Assembly: GCA_003023785.1 (NCBI GenBank)
Contig: PXRS01000009.1
Location: 1-63,490 of the forward strand
Direction of reading: 5' to 3'
DNA: 63,490 nt
From: Halobacteriales archaeon QS_5_68_33
GTDB lineage: Archaea > Halobacteriota > Halobacteria > Halobacteriales > Haloarculaceae
Part shown: positions 7,754 through 16,054 of the stretch, piece by piece
How positions within the stretch are numbered: the stretch's first letter is position 1
How the letters are laid out: every line of letters starts with the position of its first letter
Notes under the pieces: generated by a model
The model's input: only the letters and a program-made list of their open reading frames with translations
What the model was told of the DNA's origin: nothing
The model's database searches: none
Translations under genes and position numbers: made by a program

Positions 7754-8922
7754 TGGCAAACGTCAGACTCGACGGACTGTACAAACGGTACGAGGACGTG
7801 GTTGCAGTCAACGACATGAACCTCGAGATCGAGGACGGCGAGTTCATCTGTCTCGTCGGTCCCTCGGGGTGCGGGAAGTCGACCACGCTCGAGATGGTGG
7901 CCGGACTCACGTCACCGTCCGAAGGAACCGTCCACATCAGCGACACGGACGTCACGGAGTTCCCCCCGAAGGACCGAAACATCGCGATGGTGTTCCAGAA
8001 CATCGCGCTGTTCCCGCACATGGACGTCTACGACAACGTCAGCTACGGGCTCCGGCTCCGGAGCGTCCCGAAAGACGATATCGACGACCGCGTCGGCCGG
8101 GCGATGGAGATCCTCCAGCTAGAGGGGATGCTCGACCGGATGCCGGCCGAGCTGTCCGGCGGCCAGCGCCAGCGGGTCGCCATCGGCCGGGCGATCGTCC
8201 GGGACCCGGAGGTGTTCCTGCTCGACGAGCCGCTGGCCAACCTCGACGCGAAGCTGCGGGTGCACATGCGGACGGAGCTCCAGCGCATCCAGCGGGAACT
8301 GGACGTCACGACGGTCTACGTCACCCACGACCAGGCGGAGGCGATGACCATGTCCGACCGGATCGCCGTCCTCAACAACGGTCGGCTCCAGCAGTTCGCG
8401 CCACCCCTGGAGTGTTATGACCGCCCGGCGAACCTCTTCGTCGCGGGGTTCATCGGATCGCCCTCGATGAACCAGGTCCACGGCCGGGTCGAGAACGGCG
8501 TCTTCGAGAGCGAGTCGTTCGACGTCGACGTCGCCGAGAGCGGCGTCGAGGACGACACCGAGGCCGTCTTCGGCGTCCGTCCGGAGGACGTCTATCCGGC
8601 CTGGCGGACGGAAGACGTCACCGAGTGGAGCCGGGGAATCACGACGACGGTGGACGTGATGGAGCCGATGGGCGACGAGATCTTCCTCTACCTGATCCCG
8701 GAACGGCTCAGCCGGCGCGGGGACGCGGCGGTCATCGAGGGCGAAGAGGGGGAACAGCAGACGCTGTTGATGGCGGTGGATCCGGACGCCGATGTCGCGG
8801 AGGGCGACCAGATAGAGGTCGTCTTCGACCGGACGAAGTCCCACCTGTTCGACGCCGAGACCGGCGAAGCGCTCGTCCACAGCCTGCAACCGGAACCGCC
8901 CGAGGTCGAGAAGGGGGACTGA
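7753..8922 (+). CDS. Sugar ABC transporter ATPase (MalK/UgpC/MsmX type)
   Basis: A 389-residue ATPase. Walker A is GPSGCGKST (about residues 36-44) and the signature is LSGGQRQR. Walker B is FLLDEPLANLD and the switch histidine is in YVTHDQAEAMT. The C-terminal third is the TOBE-type regulatory domain of sugar importers (FGVRPEDVYP). Four genes of one importer are joined by 1-8 base overlaps, so this is one operon with strong translational coupling. Confidence 0.95.
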   Translation: MANVRLDGLYKRYEDVVAVNDMNLEIEDGEFICLVGPSGCGKSTTLEMVAGLTSPSEGTVHISDTDVTEFPPKDRNIAMVFQNIALFPHMDVYDNVSYGLRLRSVPKDDIDDRVGRAMEILQLEGMLDRMPAELSGGQRQRVAIGRAIVRDPEVFLLDEPLANLDAKLRVHMRTELQRIQRELDVTTVYVTHDQAEAMTMSDRIAVLNNGRLQQFAPPLECYDRPANLFVAGFIGSPSMNQVHGRVENGVFESESFDVDVAESGVEDDTEAVFGVRPEDVYPAWRTEDVTEWSRGITTTVDVMEPMGDEIFLYLIPERLSRRGDAAVIEGEEGEQQTLLMAVDPDADVAEGDQIEVVFDRTKSHLFDAETGEALVHSLQPEPPEVEKGD

Positions 8923-8923
8923 C

Positions 8924-9733
8924 ATGGTCACGGGTCTCTCCCGGCCGGAGTACACGGGGGAGAACCGGTGCCGGGCGTGCACCGTGACGAACACGGTCCT
9001 GCTCGCGGTCGCGACGGTCGCGGTCGCTGTCCGGTCGCGGCCCGCCGCGCTGGTGCTCCTGGTGGCCGGCGGAACGGCTCTCTGGCTCCGTGGCTACCTG
9101 ATCCCGTTCACGCCACGGTTCGCTCCGCGGGTGGTCGCCGCGCTGCCGGTCGTCGACCGCTGGTTCCGGACGGACGACCCCGGCGGGGAACTCGGGACCG
9201 CCGTCGACGTGACCGACGAGCGCCGCGCCGCCATCGTCGAAGCGCTCCTCGAAGAGGGGGTGCTCCGGGCGTCCGGGGCGGAGCTGGACCTGGACGAGCG
9301 GTTCCGGGAGGCCTGGTGGCGAGAAATGCGGTCGATCCGGGCGGACGACGATGCGACGCTGGCGGCGGCGCTTCGCGACCGAATCCCCTGGGCTGAGGCG
9401 GTAGAGGTGCGTCCCGACGGGGACGCCCCGGTCGTCCGTATCGTGGGGAGCGGGACCGGTGCCCGGTCGGAATCGTGGCTGGCCCGACCCGCGGCAGTCG
9501 CGTCGCTGGCGGTGATCCGGGTGCTCGAGGACCGGGGGACTCTCGCCCCCGAAGACCGAGTCCTCGCGGCCGACCCGATGCGACTGTTCGTCGACCGGTG
9601 TCCGACCTGCGAGACGACCCTGGAGGAGCGGCCCGCCGGCTCCTGCTGTGGCGGTGTGTTGCACGACGACGGCGACCCGTACACGGTACGGGTCTGCGCG
9701 GACTGCGGCGCGGAGATCGCGACCCTGGACTGA
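8924..9733 (+). CDS. Membrane-anchored protein with C-terminal zinc ribbon, last gene of ABC operon
   Basis: I do not recognise a named family. The 269-residue protein has a CRAC motif near the N-terminus and then two hydrophobic segments (about residues 22-62). A charged middle follows, and a C-terminal Cys cluster (CPTCETT, SCCGG, CADCGAE) looks like a zinc ribbon. It begins one base after the ATPase stop codon and is part of the operon, so it may regulate or assemble the importer. Its TGA stop (9731-9733) is also the left target triplet of a palindromic element. Confidence 0.8.
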   Translation: MVTGLSRPEYTGENRCRACTVTNTVLLAVATVAVAVRSRPAALVLLVAGGTALWLRGYLIPFTPRFAPRVVAALPVVDRWFRTDDPGGELGTAVDVTDERRAAIVEALLEEGVLRASGAELDLDERFREAWWREMRSIRADDDATLAAALRDRIPWAEAVEVRPDGDAPVVRIVGSGTGARSESWLARPAAVASLAVIRVLEDRGTLAPEDRVLAADPMRLFVDRCPTCETTLEERPAGSCCGGVLHDDGDPYTVRVCADCGAEIATLD

Positions 9734-9814
9734 TACGGTCGGTTGTAACTTCGTAAAGATGTCCGCCGCCCCGGAGCGGCGAAATTATTGACAGACTCAC
9801 AGCCGGCAGTATGA
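9731..9814. repeat. Palindromic element, family B body with a family A left end
   Basis: Core 9734-9811 is flanked by TGA on both sides; the left TGA is the stop codon of the preceding gene. The centre (CCGCCGCCCCGGAGCGGCG) and right arm (ACAGCCGGCAGTA) match the family B element at 49146-49229 in reverse orientation. The left arm instead reads TACGGTCGGTTGT as in family A. The terminal arms therefore do not fully pair, suggesting recombination or conversion between families. Confidence 0.88.
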
Positions 9815-9950
9815 CCGGCTACCCCTGCCGGCACTGTGGCGGCATTCCGGACCCGAAGCACGACTTTGCGGCGGTGACCGTCGACCAGTTACACGTGGGA
9901 ACCCGGACGAGAGCCCAACTACTTAGTGGTCATCTCTCAAGGTACCGGCC

Positions 9951-10994
9951 ATGGCAGAACCGCTTCGAGTGGGAGTCGTCGGTGCCGGCAGGTGGGGAAC
10001 GAACATCGCTACACAGTTCCGGGACAACTCTCGAGCCGCGGTGACCGCGCTCTCCGATATCGCCGACCGGAACCGCGAGAAGGCCGGCGAACGGTTCGGG
10101 GTCGATAGCGCTCACCGGTACGAGAACTACGAGGCGATGCTCGAAGGGGAGCCACTGGACGCCGTACAGATCACCTCTCCACACGAACTCCACTACGAGC
10201 ACACGCTCGCGGCACTCGATCGGAACCTGCACGTGCTCTGTGAGAAGCCGTTCGTCCCCGGCATCGACCGGGCAGCCGAACTCACGCGGGAAATCGAGGC
10301 CAGCGACCGGGTCGTGATGGTCGGGTTCCAGCGTCACGTTCACCCCGCGTACATAGCGGTCCGGAACGCCATCGCCGCCGGCGACATCGAGCCGAACCTA
10401 GTGACCGCGGAGATCACCCAGAGCTGGATCGAGAGCGTCGCCGGCACGTGGCGGGTCGAACCCGAACTCAGCGGTGGCGGGCAGCTCTACGACACGGGGA
10501 GTCACCTGCTGGACGCGGTCGTCTGGATGCTCGGTCGTCGTCCCGAACGAGTCTCCGCGGAGATGGAATTTTACGACGACGCGCGGCGGGTCGACGTCCA
10601 AGCCACGCTTTCGGTCCGATTGGAGAACGACACGGTGGCGAACATCGCCGTTTCCGGGGACGCCTCGAGCATCCACGAGCGGATCGTCGTCCAGGGTGAC
10701 CAGCGGCGCGCCGTGCTGACCGGGACCGGGTGGGACTACCGAGGGGTAGAGATAACCGACGCCGAAGGAGAGACACACACCGCCGTCGACGGCGACCTAT
10801 CGTCGTACGACAAGGTCGACGGGTTCCTCCGGGCAGTCGCGGCCGACGAGACCCCGCCCGCGACGGCGCGGGACGCCTTCTACGCGACCGCGCTGACCGA
10901 AGCCGCCTACGAGGCCGCCCGGAGCGGCGAACGTGTTTCGGTCCGGCAGTACCGCCATGCGGACGGCGGACGAGTCGGCCGGTCCCCCGATTGA
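9951..10994 (+). CDS. Gfo/Idh/MocA family oxidoreductase
   Basis: A 347-residue NAD(P)-dependent sugar or polyol dehydrogenase. The Rossmann motif is GVVGAGRWGTN, the family motif CEKPFV follows, and the C-terminal sheet domain contains the GGGQLYDTGSHLLD catalytic region. A TATA-like TACTTAGTG at 9920-9928 gives it its own, probably leaderless, promoter. Its place after a sugar importer suggests it oxidises the imported compound; the actual substrate cannot be read from sequence. Confidence 0.92.
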   Translation: MAEPLRVGVVGAGRWGTNIATQFRDNSRAAVTALSDIADRNREKAGERFGVDSAHRYENYEAMLEGEPLDAVQITSPHELHYEHTLAALDRNLHVLCEKPFVPGIDRAAELTREIEASDRVVMVGFQRHVHPAYIAVRNAIAAGDIEPNLVTAEITQSWIESVAGTWRVEPELSGGGQLYDTGSHLLDAVVWMLGRRPERVSAEMEFYDDARRVDVQATLSVRLENDTVANIAVSGDASSIHERIVVQGDQRRAVLTGTGWDYRGVEITDAEGETHTAVDGDLSSYDKVDGFLRAVAADETPPATARDAFYATALTEAAYEAARSGERVSVRQYRHADGGRVGRSPD

Positions 10995-10995
10995 G

Positions 10996-11007
10996 GCTCG
11001 AACTATC
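10996..11007. repeat. 12-bp direct repeat, left copy (GCTCGAACTATC)
   Basis: The same 12 bases recur at 13054-13065, bracketing the toxin-antitoxin and AT-rich membrane-protein patch. Too short to prove an attachment site, but consistent with the boundary of an inserted segment. Confidence 0.4.
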
Positions 11008-11125
11008 GAAAAGCGTCCAGGGTTCAAATCACGACCGCAGTCGCTCGCTCGCGGGGCGAGCGACACGTACAGCGGTCGCTCGCCGGTGCCTTCGCCGAGA
11101 AGGCCCCCGCTGCTCGCGCCCGACG

Positions 11126-11584
11126 TCACGCTTCGCCAGTGTCGTCGGGAACGGCGGTGAAGCCGAGCGTCCGGAAGTGGTCGGGATCGAAGGTGAACAC
11201 GTGCTCGATCTCGCGCTCGGCAGCGAGCACACCGGTCATGTGGTCTGTGAACGAGATCGCGTGACCATCGTAGCGAGCGAACTGCTCGCACGTGGTGTCG
11301 AAGTCCGCTTTGTCGGGGTGGACGACCGTGGTCGGCGACTGTCGGACCCGGTCGAGCGTGACCGCGGCCGCCTCGTGGTCACGGTGGCCGAGGAGAAGTG
11401 TCGCCAACTCGTCGAGGACATACGTGGACGTGTAGAGCGGCCGGTACACTGCCTCGCCAGCGCCAATCGCCTCGAAGACCGCGGTCGCGCGGTCGTGCCG
11501 CTGCGCTGTCTCCACGAACCGCGCGTAGAACGCTCCGGTGTCGATGAACAGAGGCGTTGCTCCCGGATCGTCGGTCCTCGACAC
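11126..11584 (-). CDS. PIN-domain ribonuclease toxin (VapC-like)
   Basis: A 152-residue PIN-domain protein. Acidic residues sit where the family needs them: Asp in LFIDTGAFYAR, Glu in YVLDELATLLL, and Asp residues in ISFTDHMTGVL and FTFDPDHF. Such toxins cleave RNA in a Mg-dependent manner. It begins at GTG 11584, three bases after the antitoxin stop, so the pair is co-transcribed. A downstream overlapping frame starting with ATG at 11588 is less PIN-like and was rejected. Confidence 0.88.
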   Translation of the reverse strand: MSRTDDPGATPLFIDTGAFYARFVETAQRHDRATAVFEAIGAGEAVYRPLYTSTYVLDELATLLLGHRDHEAAAVTLDRVRQSPTTVVHPDKADFDTTCEQFARYDGHAISFTDHMTGVLAAEREIEHVFTFDPDHFRTLGFTAVPDDTGEA

Positions 11585-11587
11585 GCA

Positions 11588-11950
11588 TCAGTCCTCGCCG
11601 TAGAGGACGTCGTCGATCTCGGTTTCGTCGACCGGGTCCTCAGGGGCGAGAAGCGGGTTGCCGGTGAAGAGCGGATCGTCAGGGTCGATGTCTCGGATCT
11701 CCTCGGGCGTGGGTTCGTCAGCGATGAGCCACCATACGACCGCCCCCGCGCCGACCTGCCGGCGTGCGACACTGCCCTGATCCCGGAGTTCGAGCAGCTT
11801 CTGCCGGGCGGCTTCCGCTGAGCAGTCGAGCGTCTCACCGACCTCTTTCGCAGTTACAACGGGCGAATCACTCTCCCGGAGGACGCCGATAACGTCCTTC
11901 AGCGTGATCTCCTCGACGAATTGCCCGCTCTCGTCGCGTTTCCGTGCCAT
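11588..11950 (-). CDS. Winged-helix antitoxin partner of the PIN toxin
   Basis: A 120-residue protein whose N-terminal 70 residues form a winged helix (VTAKEVGETLDCSAEAARQKLLELRDQGSV). The acidic C-terminal tail (PTPEEIRDIDPDDPLFTGNPL...) is the kind of segment that wraps the toxin. Antitoxin first, toxin second with a three-base gap is a standard toxin-antitoxin order. A TATA-like TTATGATAG lies about 25 bases upstream on the minus strand, allowing autoregulation. Confidence 0.82.
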   Translation of the reverse strand: MARKRDESGQFVEEITLKDVIGVLRESDSPVVTAKEVGETLDCSAEAARQKLLELRDQGSVARRQVGAGAVVWWLIADEPTPEEIRDIDPDDPLFTGNPLLAPEDPVDETEIDDVLYGED

Positions 11951-12104
11951 ACAGGCTCTACGAAGACCACTATCATAACCCTGTTGGTGCGCGGCAAGTG
12001 GGAAAGATTCATCACCTGTTGGCGCGTAGCAACTGGTAGACGTGGCCCATCTGCCAAGATGCCACAGGCCGCTTTCTCTCGGTGCCGTCGAGGATCCGGG
12101 CGAC

Positions 12105-12206
12105 TCAACGCTCGCGCTCGACGGGGTCCTCGGGGTAGACGCCGGGCTCGACGGCCTCCCGACCGCAACCGGGCAGCGAACACTGCCGGCCGGGTGGGAC
12201 CGTCAC
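12105..12206 (-). CDS. Possible 33-residue Cys-containing small protein
   Basis: A short frame starts GTG at 12206 and reads TVPPGRQCSLPGCGREAVEP before ending in PEDPVERER. It has a Cys-x4-Cys pair. A good TATA box (TATAAATA, 12234-12241 on the minus strand) lies about 28-35 bases upstream, correct for a leaderless message. No homologue is recognised; it could also be a degraded end of a larger zinc protein. Confidence 0.35.
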   Translation of the reverse strand: MTVPPGRQCSLPGCGREAVEPGVYPEDPVERER

Positions 12207-12387
12207 GTGACACCCCCCCGCGGGGGGCACCGCTATTTATACGATGAGAGAGGTGTCATGGAACCGTTCCCACACCGTTCTGCGCTTCCACCGAATCGTT
12301 AGATACAGAGGAACGAGGTAACACCTCAGACGAAGACCCATCGGTTATTGGTCAGGTGCTGCGTGCGAGATGTAGAGTATGTTTCGG

Positions 12388-12921
12388 TCAGGTTTGGCCC
12401 CTCGCTTCAGAATTGGGGGTGAGTATGAACTCTTGGTAGAGATATCGGAGGCCTATGCCGACAAGAAACCCCGCTGTCCCATAGACAAGCGCAGTCGGGA
12501 GGACGTGAAGAGCTGCCCAGTATGGAGCAAACACCAATCCCTCATTAATACGAATTATTGGCCCAAGAACCGGGCCAGGAAGCGTGAAGGTGTAATTGCT
12601 GTAGACTGGTGCAGTCGCCAAGATGAGACTCGGAATGTAGCCTTTGTTTAGATACGCCACGAGAGCAGCAAGCCCCGCTATCACAACTACGCCCGGGCCA
12701 AAGACCACGAGTTTCGAAAACGTAATAGAGATAACAAAGGCGTGTCGGAATCCATCAAGTACCCACGGGATCTCGGCAGCCGGGTAGCTCGAAATAATCA
12801 GATTTAATCCCGCGATGACGGAAAAAAAGACAAGTGCAAGCAGAAGGACTCGCCGCGTGCTCGAACGAGCCTCTCCTACTAACAGCCGTCCGAGTTGTGT
12901 GTCTGCACCGAAATCTCCCAT
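12388..12921 (-). CDS. AT-rich orphan membrane protein
   Basis: A 177-residue protein of unknown family with about four membrane helices (VLLLALVFFSVIAGLNLII, LVVFGPGVVVIAGLAALVAY, and two near the C-terminus). Base composition and codon use are clearly AT-richer than the surrounding genes (runs such as GGAAAAAAAGACAAG), pointing to recent transfer. The ATG at 12921 (MGDFGADTQ) is preferred to a frame extension to 12999, because TATA-like AT-rich DNA (CTATACCTATAATA) occupies the extension. Confidence 0.65.
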   Translation of the reverse strand: MGDFGADTQLGRLLVGEARSSTRRVLLLALVFFSVIAGLNLIISSYPAAEIPWVLDGFRHAFVISITFSKLVVFGPGVVVIAGLAALVAYLNKGYIPSLILATAPVYSNYTFTLPGPVLGPIIRINEGLVFAPYWAALHVLPTALVYGTAGFLVGIGLRYLYQEFILTPNSEARGQT

Positions 12922-13053
12922 ACTAAGGGACTTGATCTTGGAGCTTCTTGTATTATAGGTATAGTTTTTTGTAATAAATCGGCGCTGTGTATACAGCACG
13001 GCTTCACGAATCTATCGGGTCTTCGATGTAATTCTCGCTGGTAACTACGCACG

Positions 13054-13065
13054 CTCGAACTATCA
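13054..13065. repeat. 12-bp direct repeat, right copy (GCTCGAACTATC)
   Basis: Matches 10996-11007. It lies between the AT-rich gene and tRNA-Ser. See the left copy for interpretation. Confidence 0.4.
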
Positions 13066-13151
13066 GCCGATTCATCGACGTTCGAAGTGAATTCAATTCC
13101 ATATGAATAGTTCTATGACACCCTTGATGAGAGGCAAACAAAAAGCGTAGC

Positions 13152-13235
13152 GCCGAGGGTGAGATTTGAACTCACGAGTCCTCTCGGACACCTGCTCTCG
13201 AGGCAGGCGCCTTGGCCGGGCTAGGCTACCTCGGC
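13152..13235 (-). tRNA. tRNA-Ser (anticodon CGA)
   Basis: Acceptor halves GCCGAGG and CCTCGGC pair exactly, followed by discriminator G. The anticodon arm CCTGC-CTCGAGA-GCAGG gives anticodon CGA, reading UCG serine codons. A long variable arm (TGTCCGAGAGGACTCG) makes it an 84-base class II tRNA, and the T arm contains GTTCAAATC. CCA is not encoded. No intron. Confidence 0.95.
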
Positions 13236-13380
13236 TCACTACGTGGTACTGCAATGTTGGGTTTATCCGTTACGATTCATACTGTTTATCGCGGGCACGT
13301 ATTGGCGAGTCGGTCCCGGAAAGGTCAAACGGCGTTTGTGTTTTCCGAACCGCTAAACGGGCGGCGGGCCATCGACGGGT

Positions 13381-14328
13381 ATGGACGTCACTGACGCGAG
13401 CACCGAGTGCGACCGGATACTCGACGAGGTGGGGTCGGCCGTCATCGCCGACCGCGCGTTTCTAGAGGACGTGCTCCTGGGGTTCGTCGCCCGGGGCCAC
13501 GTCCTCATGGAGGACGTACCCGGCACGGGCAAGACCCTGACCGCCCGGACCGTCGCCGACGCCGTCGGCCTCTCCTTTTCCCGGGTGCAGTTCACGCCGG
13601 ACCTCCTCCCCGCCGACATCACCGGCACGCACGTCTTCAACGAGCGCGAGCGCACCTTCGAGTTCAACGAGGGCCCCCTGTTCGCCAACGTCGTGCTGGC
13701 CGACGAGATCAACCGCGCGCCGCCCAAGACCCAGTCGGCGCTCCTGGAAGCGATGGAGGAAGAGCAGGTCACCGTCGACGGCGACACCTACGACCTGCCG
13801 ACGCCCTTCTTCGTGCTCGCCACGCAGAACCCCGTCGAGATGGAGGGTACCTTCGAACTCCCAGAGGCGCAGGTCGACCGCTTTCTCGTCAAGACCTCCA
13901 TCGGGTACCCCGACGAGGCCGGCGAGGAGGAACTGCTTCACCGCCGCCTGGCGCGCCAGGACCGGAGCCCCTCCGTCGAGTCGGTCATCTCCGGGGACGA
14001 CACTGCCGAATTGCGGACCGCCCCCGGGTCGGTCCGGGTCGACGACGACGTCGTCTCCTACATCGCGGCCATCGCGCGGGCGACCCGCGAGGACCGCCGC
14101 GTCGAGGTCGGCGTCTCGCCGCGCGGGACCCAGCGCCTGCTGGAGGCGAGTGCCGCCCGCGCCGCGATGGTCGGACGCGAGTACGTCAGCCCCGACGACG
14201 TCAAGCGGATCGCCCGTCCCGTCCTCGCCCACCGGGTCGTCCTCACGCCCGACGCCCGCGTCGACGAGGTCCGGAAGGCCAGCATCGTCGAGAGCGTCCT
14301 CGACGCCGTCGCCGTCCCGACGGTCTGA
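13381..14328 (+). CDS. MoxR family AAA ATPase
   Basis: A 315-residue MoxR-type chaperone ATPase. Walker A is DVPGTGKT, Walker B is LADEINRAPPKTQSALLEAM, sensor 1 is LATQNPVEMEGTFELPEAQ, and an arginine finger region is VDRFLVK. A TATA-like GCTAAAC about 27 bases upstream implies a leaderless message. MoxR proteins normally sit beside DUF58 and DUF4129 genes; those are here 8-12 kb away at 22318-25456 on the other strand and are likely partners. The TGA stop (14326-14328) is the target triplet of a truncated palindromic element. Confidence 0.93.
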   Translation: MDVTDASTECDRILDEVGSAVIADRAFLEDVLLGFVARGHVLMEDVPGTGKTLTARTVADAVGLSFSRVQFTPDLLPADITGTHVFNERERTFEFNEGPLFANVVLADEINRAPPKTQSALLEAMEEEQVTVDGDTYDLPTPFFVLATQNPVEMEGTFELPEAQVDRFLVKTSIGYPDEAGEEELLHRRLARQDRSPSVESVISGDDTAELRTAPGSVRVDDDVVSYIAAIARATREDRRVEVGVSPRGTQRLLEASAARAAMVGREYVSPDDVKRIARPVLAHRVVLTPDARVDEVRKASIVESVLDAVAVPTV

Positions 14329-14380
14329 TACGGTCGGTTGTACCGATGTACCGATATTTCGCTGCCCGCGACCGATCGGT
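14326..14380. repeat. Truncated family A palindromic element
   Basis: The left arm TACGGTCGGTTGT and part of the inner palindrome (ACCGATATTTCG) are present from 14329, but the right arm is missing after about 14380. The left TGA is the moxR stop codon. Confidence 0.75.
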
Positions 14381-14431
14381 CACGCGACAGGTGGAGGGCG
14401 CTTACTTCCGGATGGCAGCCGAACCCCGGGT

Positions 14432-16054
14432 ATGGACCCGGACATCGACGCGTTCGAGTCGCGACGCTCGACGGTCTACGGCGCGAACGGCGTGGTGGCG
14501 ACGAGCCAGCCCCTCGCCGCGGAGGCGGGGCTGGAACTCCTGCGGACGGGCGGCAACGCCTTCGACGCGGCGGTGGCGACGGCCGCCGCGCTCAACGTCG
14601 TCGAACCCACCTCGACGGGACTGGGCGGGGACGTCTTCGCGCTCTACCGGACGGCCGACGGCGGGGTGGGCGCGATGCGGGCCTGCGGCGGCGCCCCCGC
14701 CGCCGCCACCCGCGAACGCGTCCGCGAATCCGTCGCCGACGGCGAGGACGTCGACCCCGCCGACGCGGAGATGCCCGACACCGGCCCCCACGCCGTCACC
14801 GTCCCCGGGACCGCCCGCGGGTGGGAGGCGACCGTCAGGGAACTGGGCCGCCTGTCCCTCGCCGAGGCGCTCGACCCCGCCATCGAGTACGCGCTGGAGG
14901 GCTACCCCGTCACCGAGGTCGTCTCCGCACAGTGGCAACACGCCGAGGAGTTGTTCACCGACGACCACGCTCGCGAGGCATGGCTGTTCGACGGTGCGGC
15001 ACCCGACGTCGGCCAGGAAGTCCGGCTCCCCCGCCTGGGCCGAACGCTCGAAGCCGTCGCCGGGGAGGGCGCCGACGTCGTCTACGAGGGCCACGTCGCC
15101 GAGGCCATCACCGAGGAGATCCAGGCCAAGGGCGGGTTCATGACCGTCGACGACCTCGCCGGCTTCGAGGTCGAGTGGCCCGACCCCGTCTCGACGACCT
15201 ACGGCGGCGCCGAGGTGTTCGAACTCCCGCCGAACAACCAGGGGCTGCTCGCCCTGGAAGCGCTGAACGTCGCCGAACAGGTCGACGCTGGCGACGCCGG
15301 GTACGACTCCGCCGAACGGGTCCACCGCTTCGCGGAGGCGATGAAACTCGCGTTCGTCGACGGCCACCGCTACGTCACCGACCCCGAGTACGAGGAGATC
15401 CCGCCGCTCGCCTCCGAGGACTACGCCGCGAAACGCGCCGAGGCCATCGGCGAGCGCGCCATCGAGGACCCCGAGGTGGGCGTCCCGAACGCCGACAGCG
15501 CGGAGGACGCCGACACCGTCCTGCTGTGTGTCGCCGACGACGCCGGCAACGTCGTCTCGTACATCAACTCCCGCTTCGCGGGCTTCGGGTCCGGCGTCGT
15601 CGCGGGCGAGACCGGCATCGCGCTCCAGAATCGCGGGGCGTCGTTCTCGCTCGACCCGGACCACCCGAACCGCCTCGAACCCGGCAAGCGGCCGTTCCAC
15701 ACGCTCGTCCCCGCCGTCGCCCGCCTCGGCCCCGACGACTGGCTCGCGTTCGGCGTCATGGGCGGGTACATGCAGCCCCAGGGCCACCTCCAGGTGCTCG
15801 CGAACGTTCTCGACTACGACATGCCGCTGCAGGCGGCGCTGGACGCGCCGCGTTGGCGCTACCGCGAAGACGGCGAGTTAGCTGTCGAGGAGCATATGCA
15901 CGACGGCGTCCCGACGAAACTCGCCCGCCGGGGCCACGACGTCCGGGTGCTCCCGCCGCTCCTGTTCGGCGGCGCCCAGGTCGTTCGCAACGACGACGGG
16001 ACCCTCTCAGGCGCGACCGAACCCCGCAAGGACGGCCACGTCGCGGGGTACTAG
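14432..16054 (+). CDS. ggt: Gamma-glutamyltransferase family protein
   Basis: A 540-residue Ntn-hydrolase of the gamma-glutamyltransferase family, which self-cleaves into two subunits. The large-subunit signature is GGNAFDAAVATAAALNVVEPTSTGLGGD. The expected nucleophile Thr falls in DADTVLLCVADDAGNVVSYINS; here it is followed by Val-Leu rather than the usual Thr-His. The small subunit includes SGVVAGETGIALQNRG. No signal peptide is seen, so it is probably cytoplasmic and may act on a substrate other than glutathione. ATG 14432 is the first start inside the conserved region; longer extensions run into moxR. Confidence 0.88.
   Translation: MDPDIDAFESRRSTVYGANGVVATSQPLAAEAGLELLRTGGNAFDAAVATAAALNVVEPTSTGLGGDVFALYRTADGGVGAMRACGGAPAAATRERVRESVADGEDVDPADAEMPDTGPHAVTVPGTARGWEATVRELGRLSLAEALDPAIEYALEGYPVTEVVSAQWQHAEELFTDDHAREAWLFDGAAPDVGQEVRLPRLGRTLEAVAGEGADVVYEGHVAEAITEEIQAKGGFMTVDDLAGFEVEWPDPVSTTYGGAEVFELPPNNQGLLALEALNVAEQVDAGDAGYDSAERVHRFAEAMKLAFVDGHRYVTDPEYEEIPPLASEDYAAKRAEAIGERAIEDPEVGVPNADSAEDADTVLLCVADDAGNVVSYINSRFAGFGSGVVAGETGIALQNRGASFSLDPDHPNRLEPGKRPFHTLVPAVARLGPDDWLAFGVMGGYMQPQGHLQVLANVLDYDMPLQAALDAPRWRYREDGELAVEEHMHDGVPTKLARRGHDVRVLPPLLFGGAQVVRNDDGTLSGATEPRKDGHVAGY

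Noticed and set aside
9811-10044. Frame with CRHCGG motif before the Gfo/Idh/MocA gene
   Set aside because: Its ATG lies in the flank of a palindromic element and it runs into the oxidoreductase in another frame past that gene's promoter; only two Cys are present.
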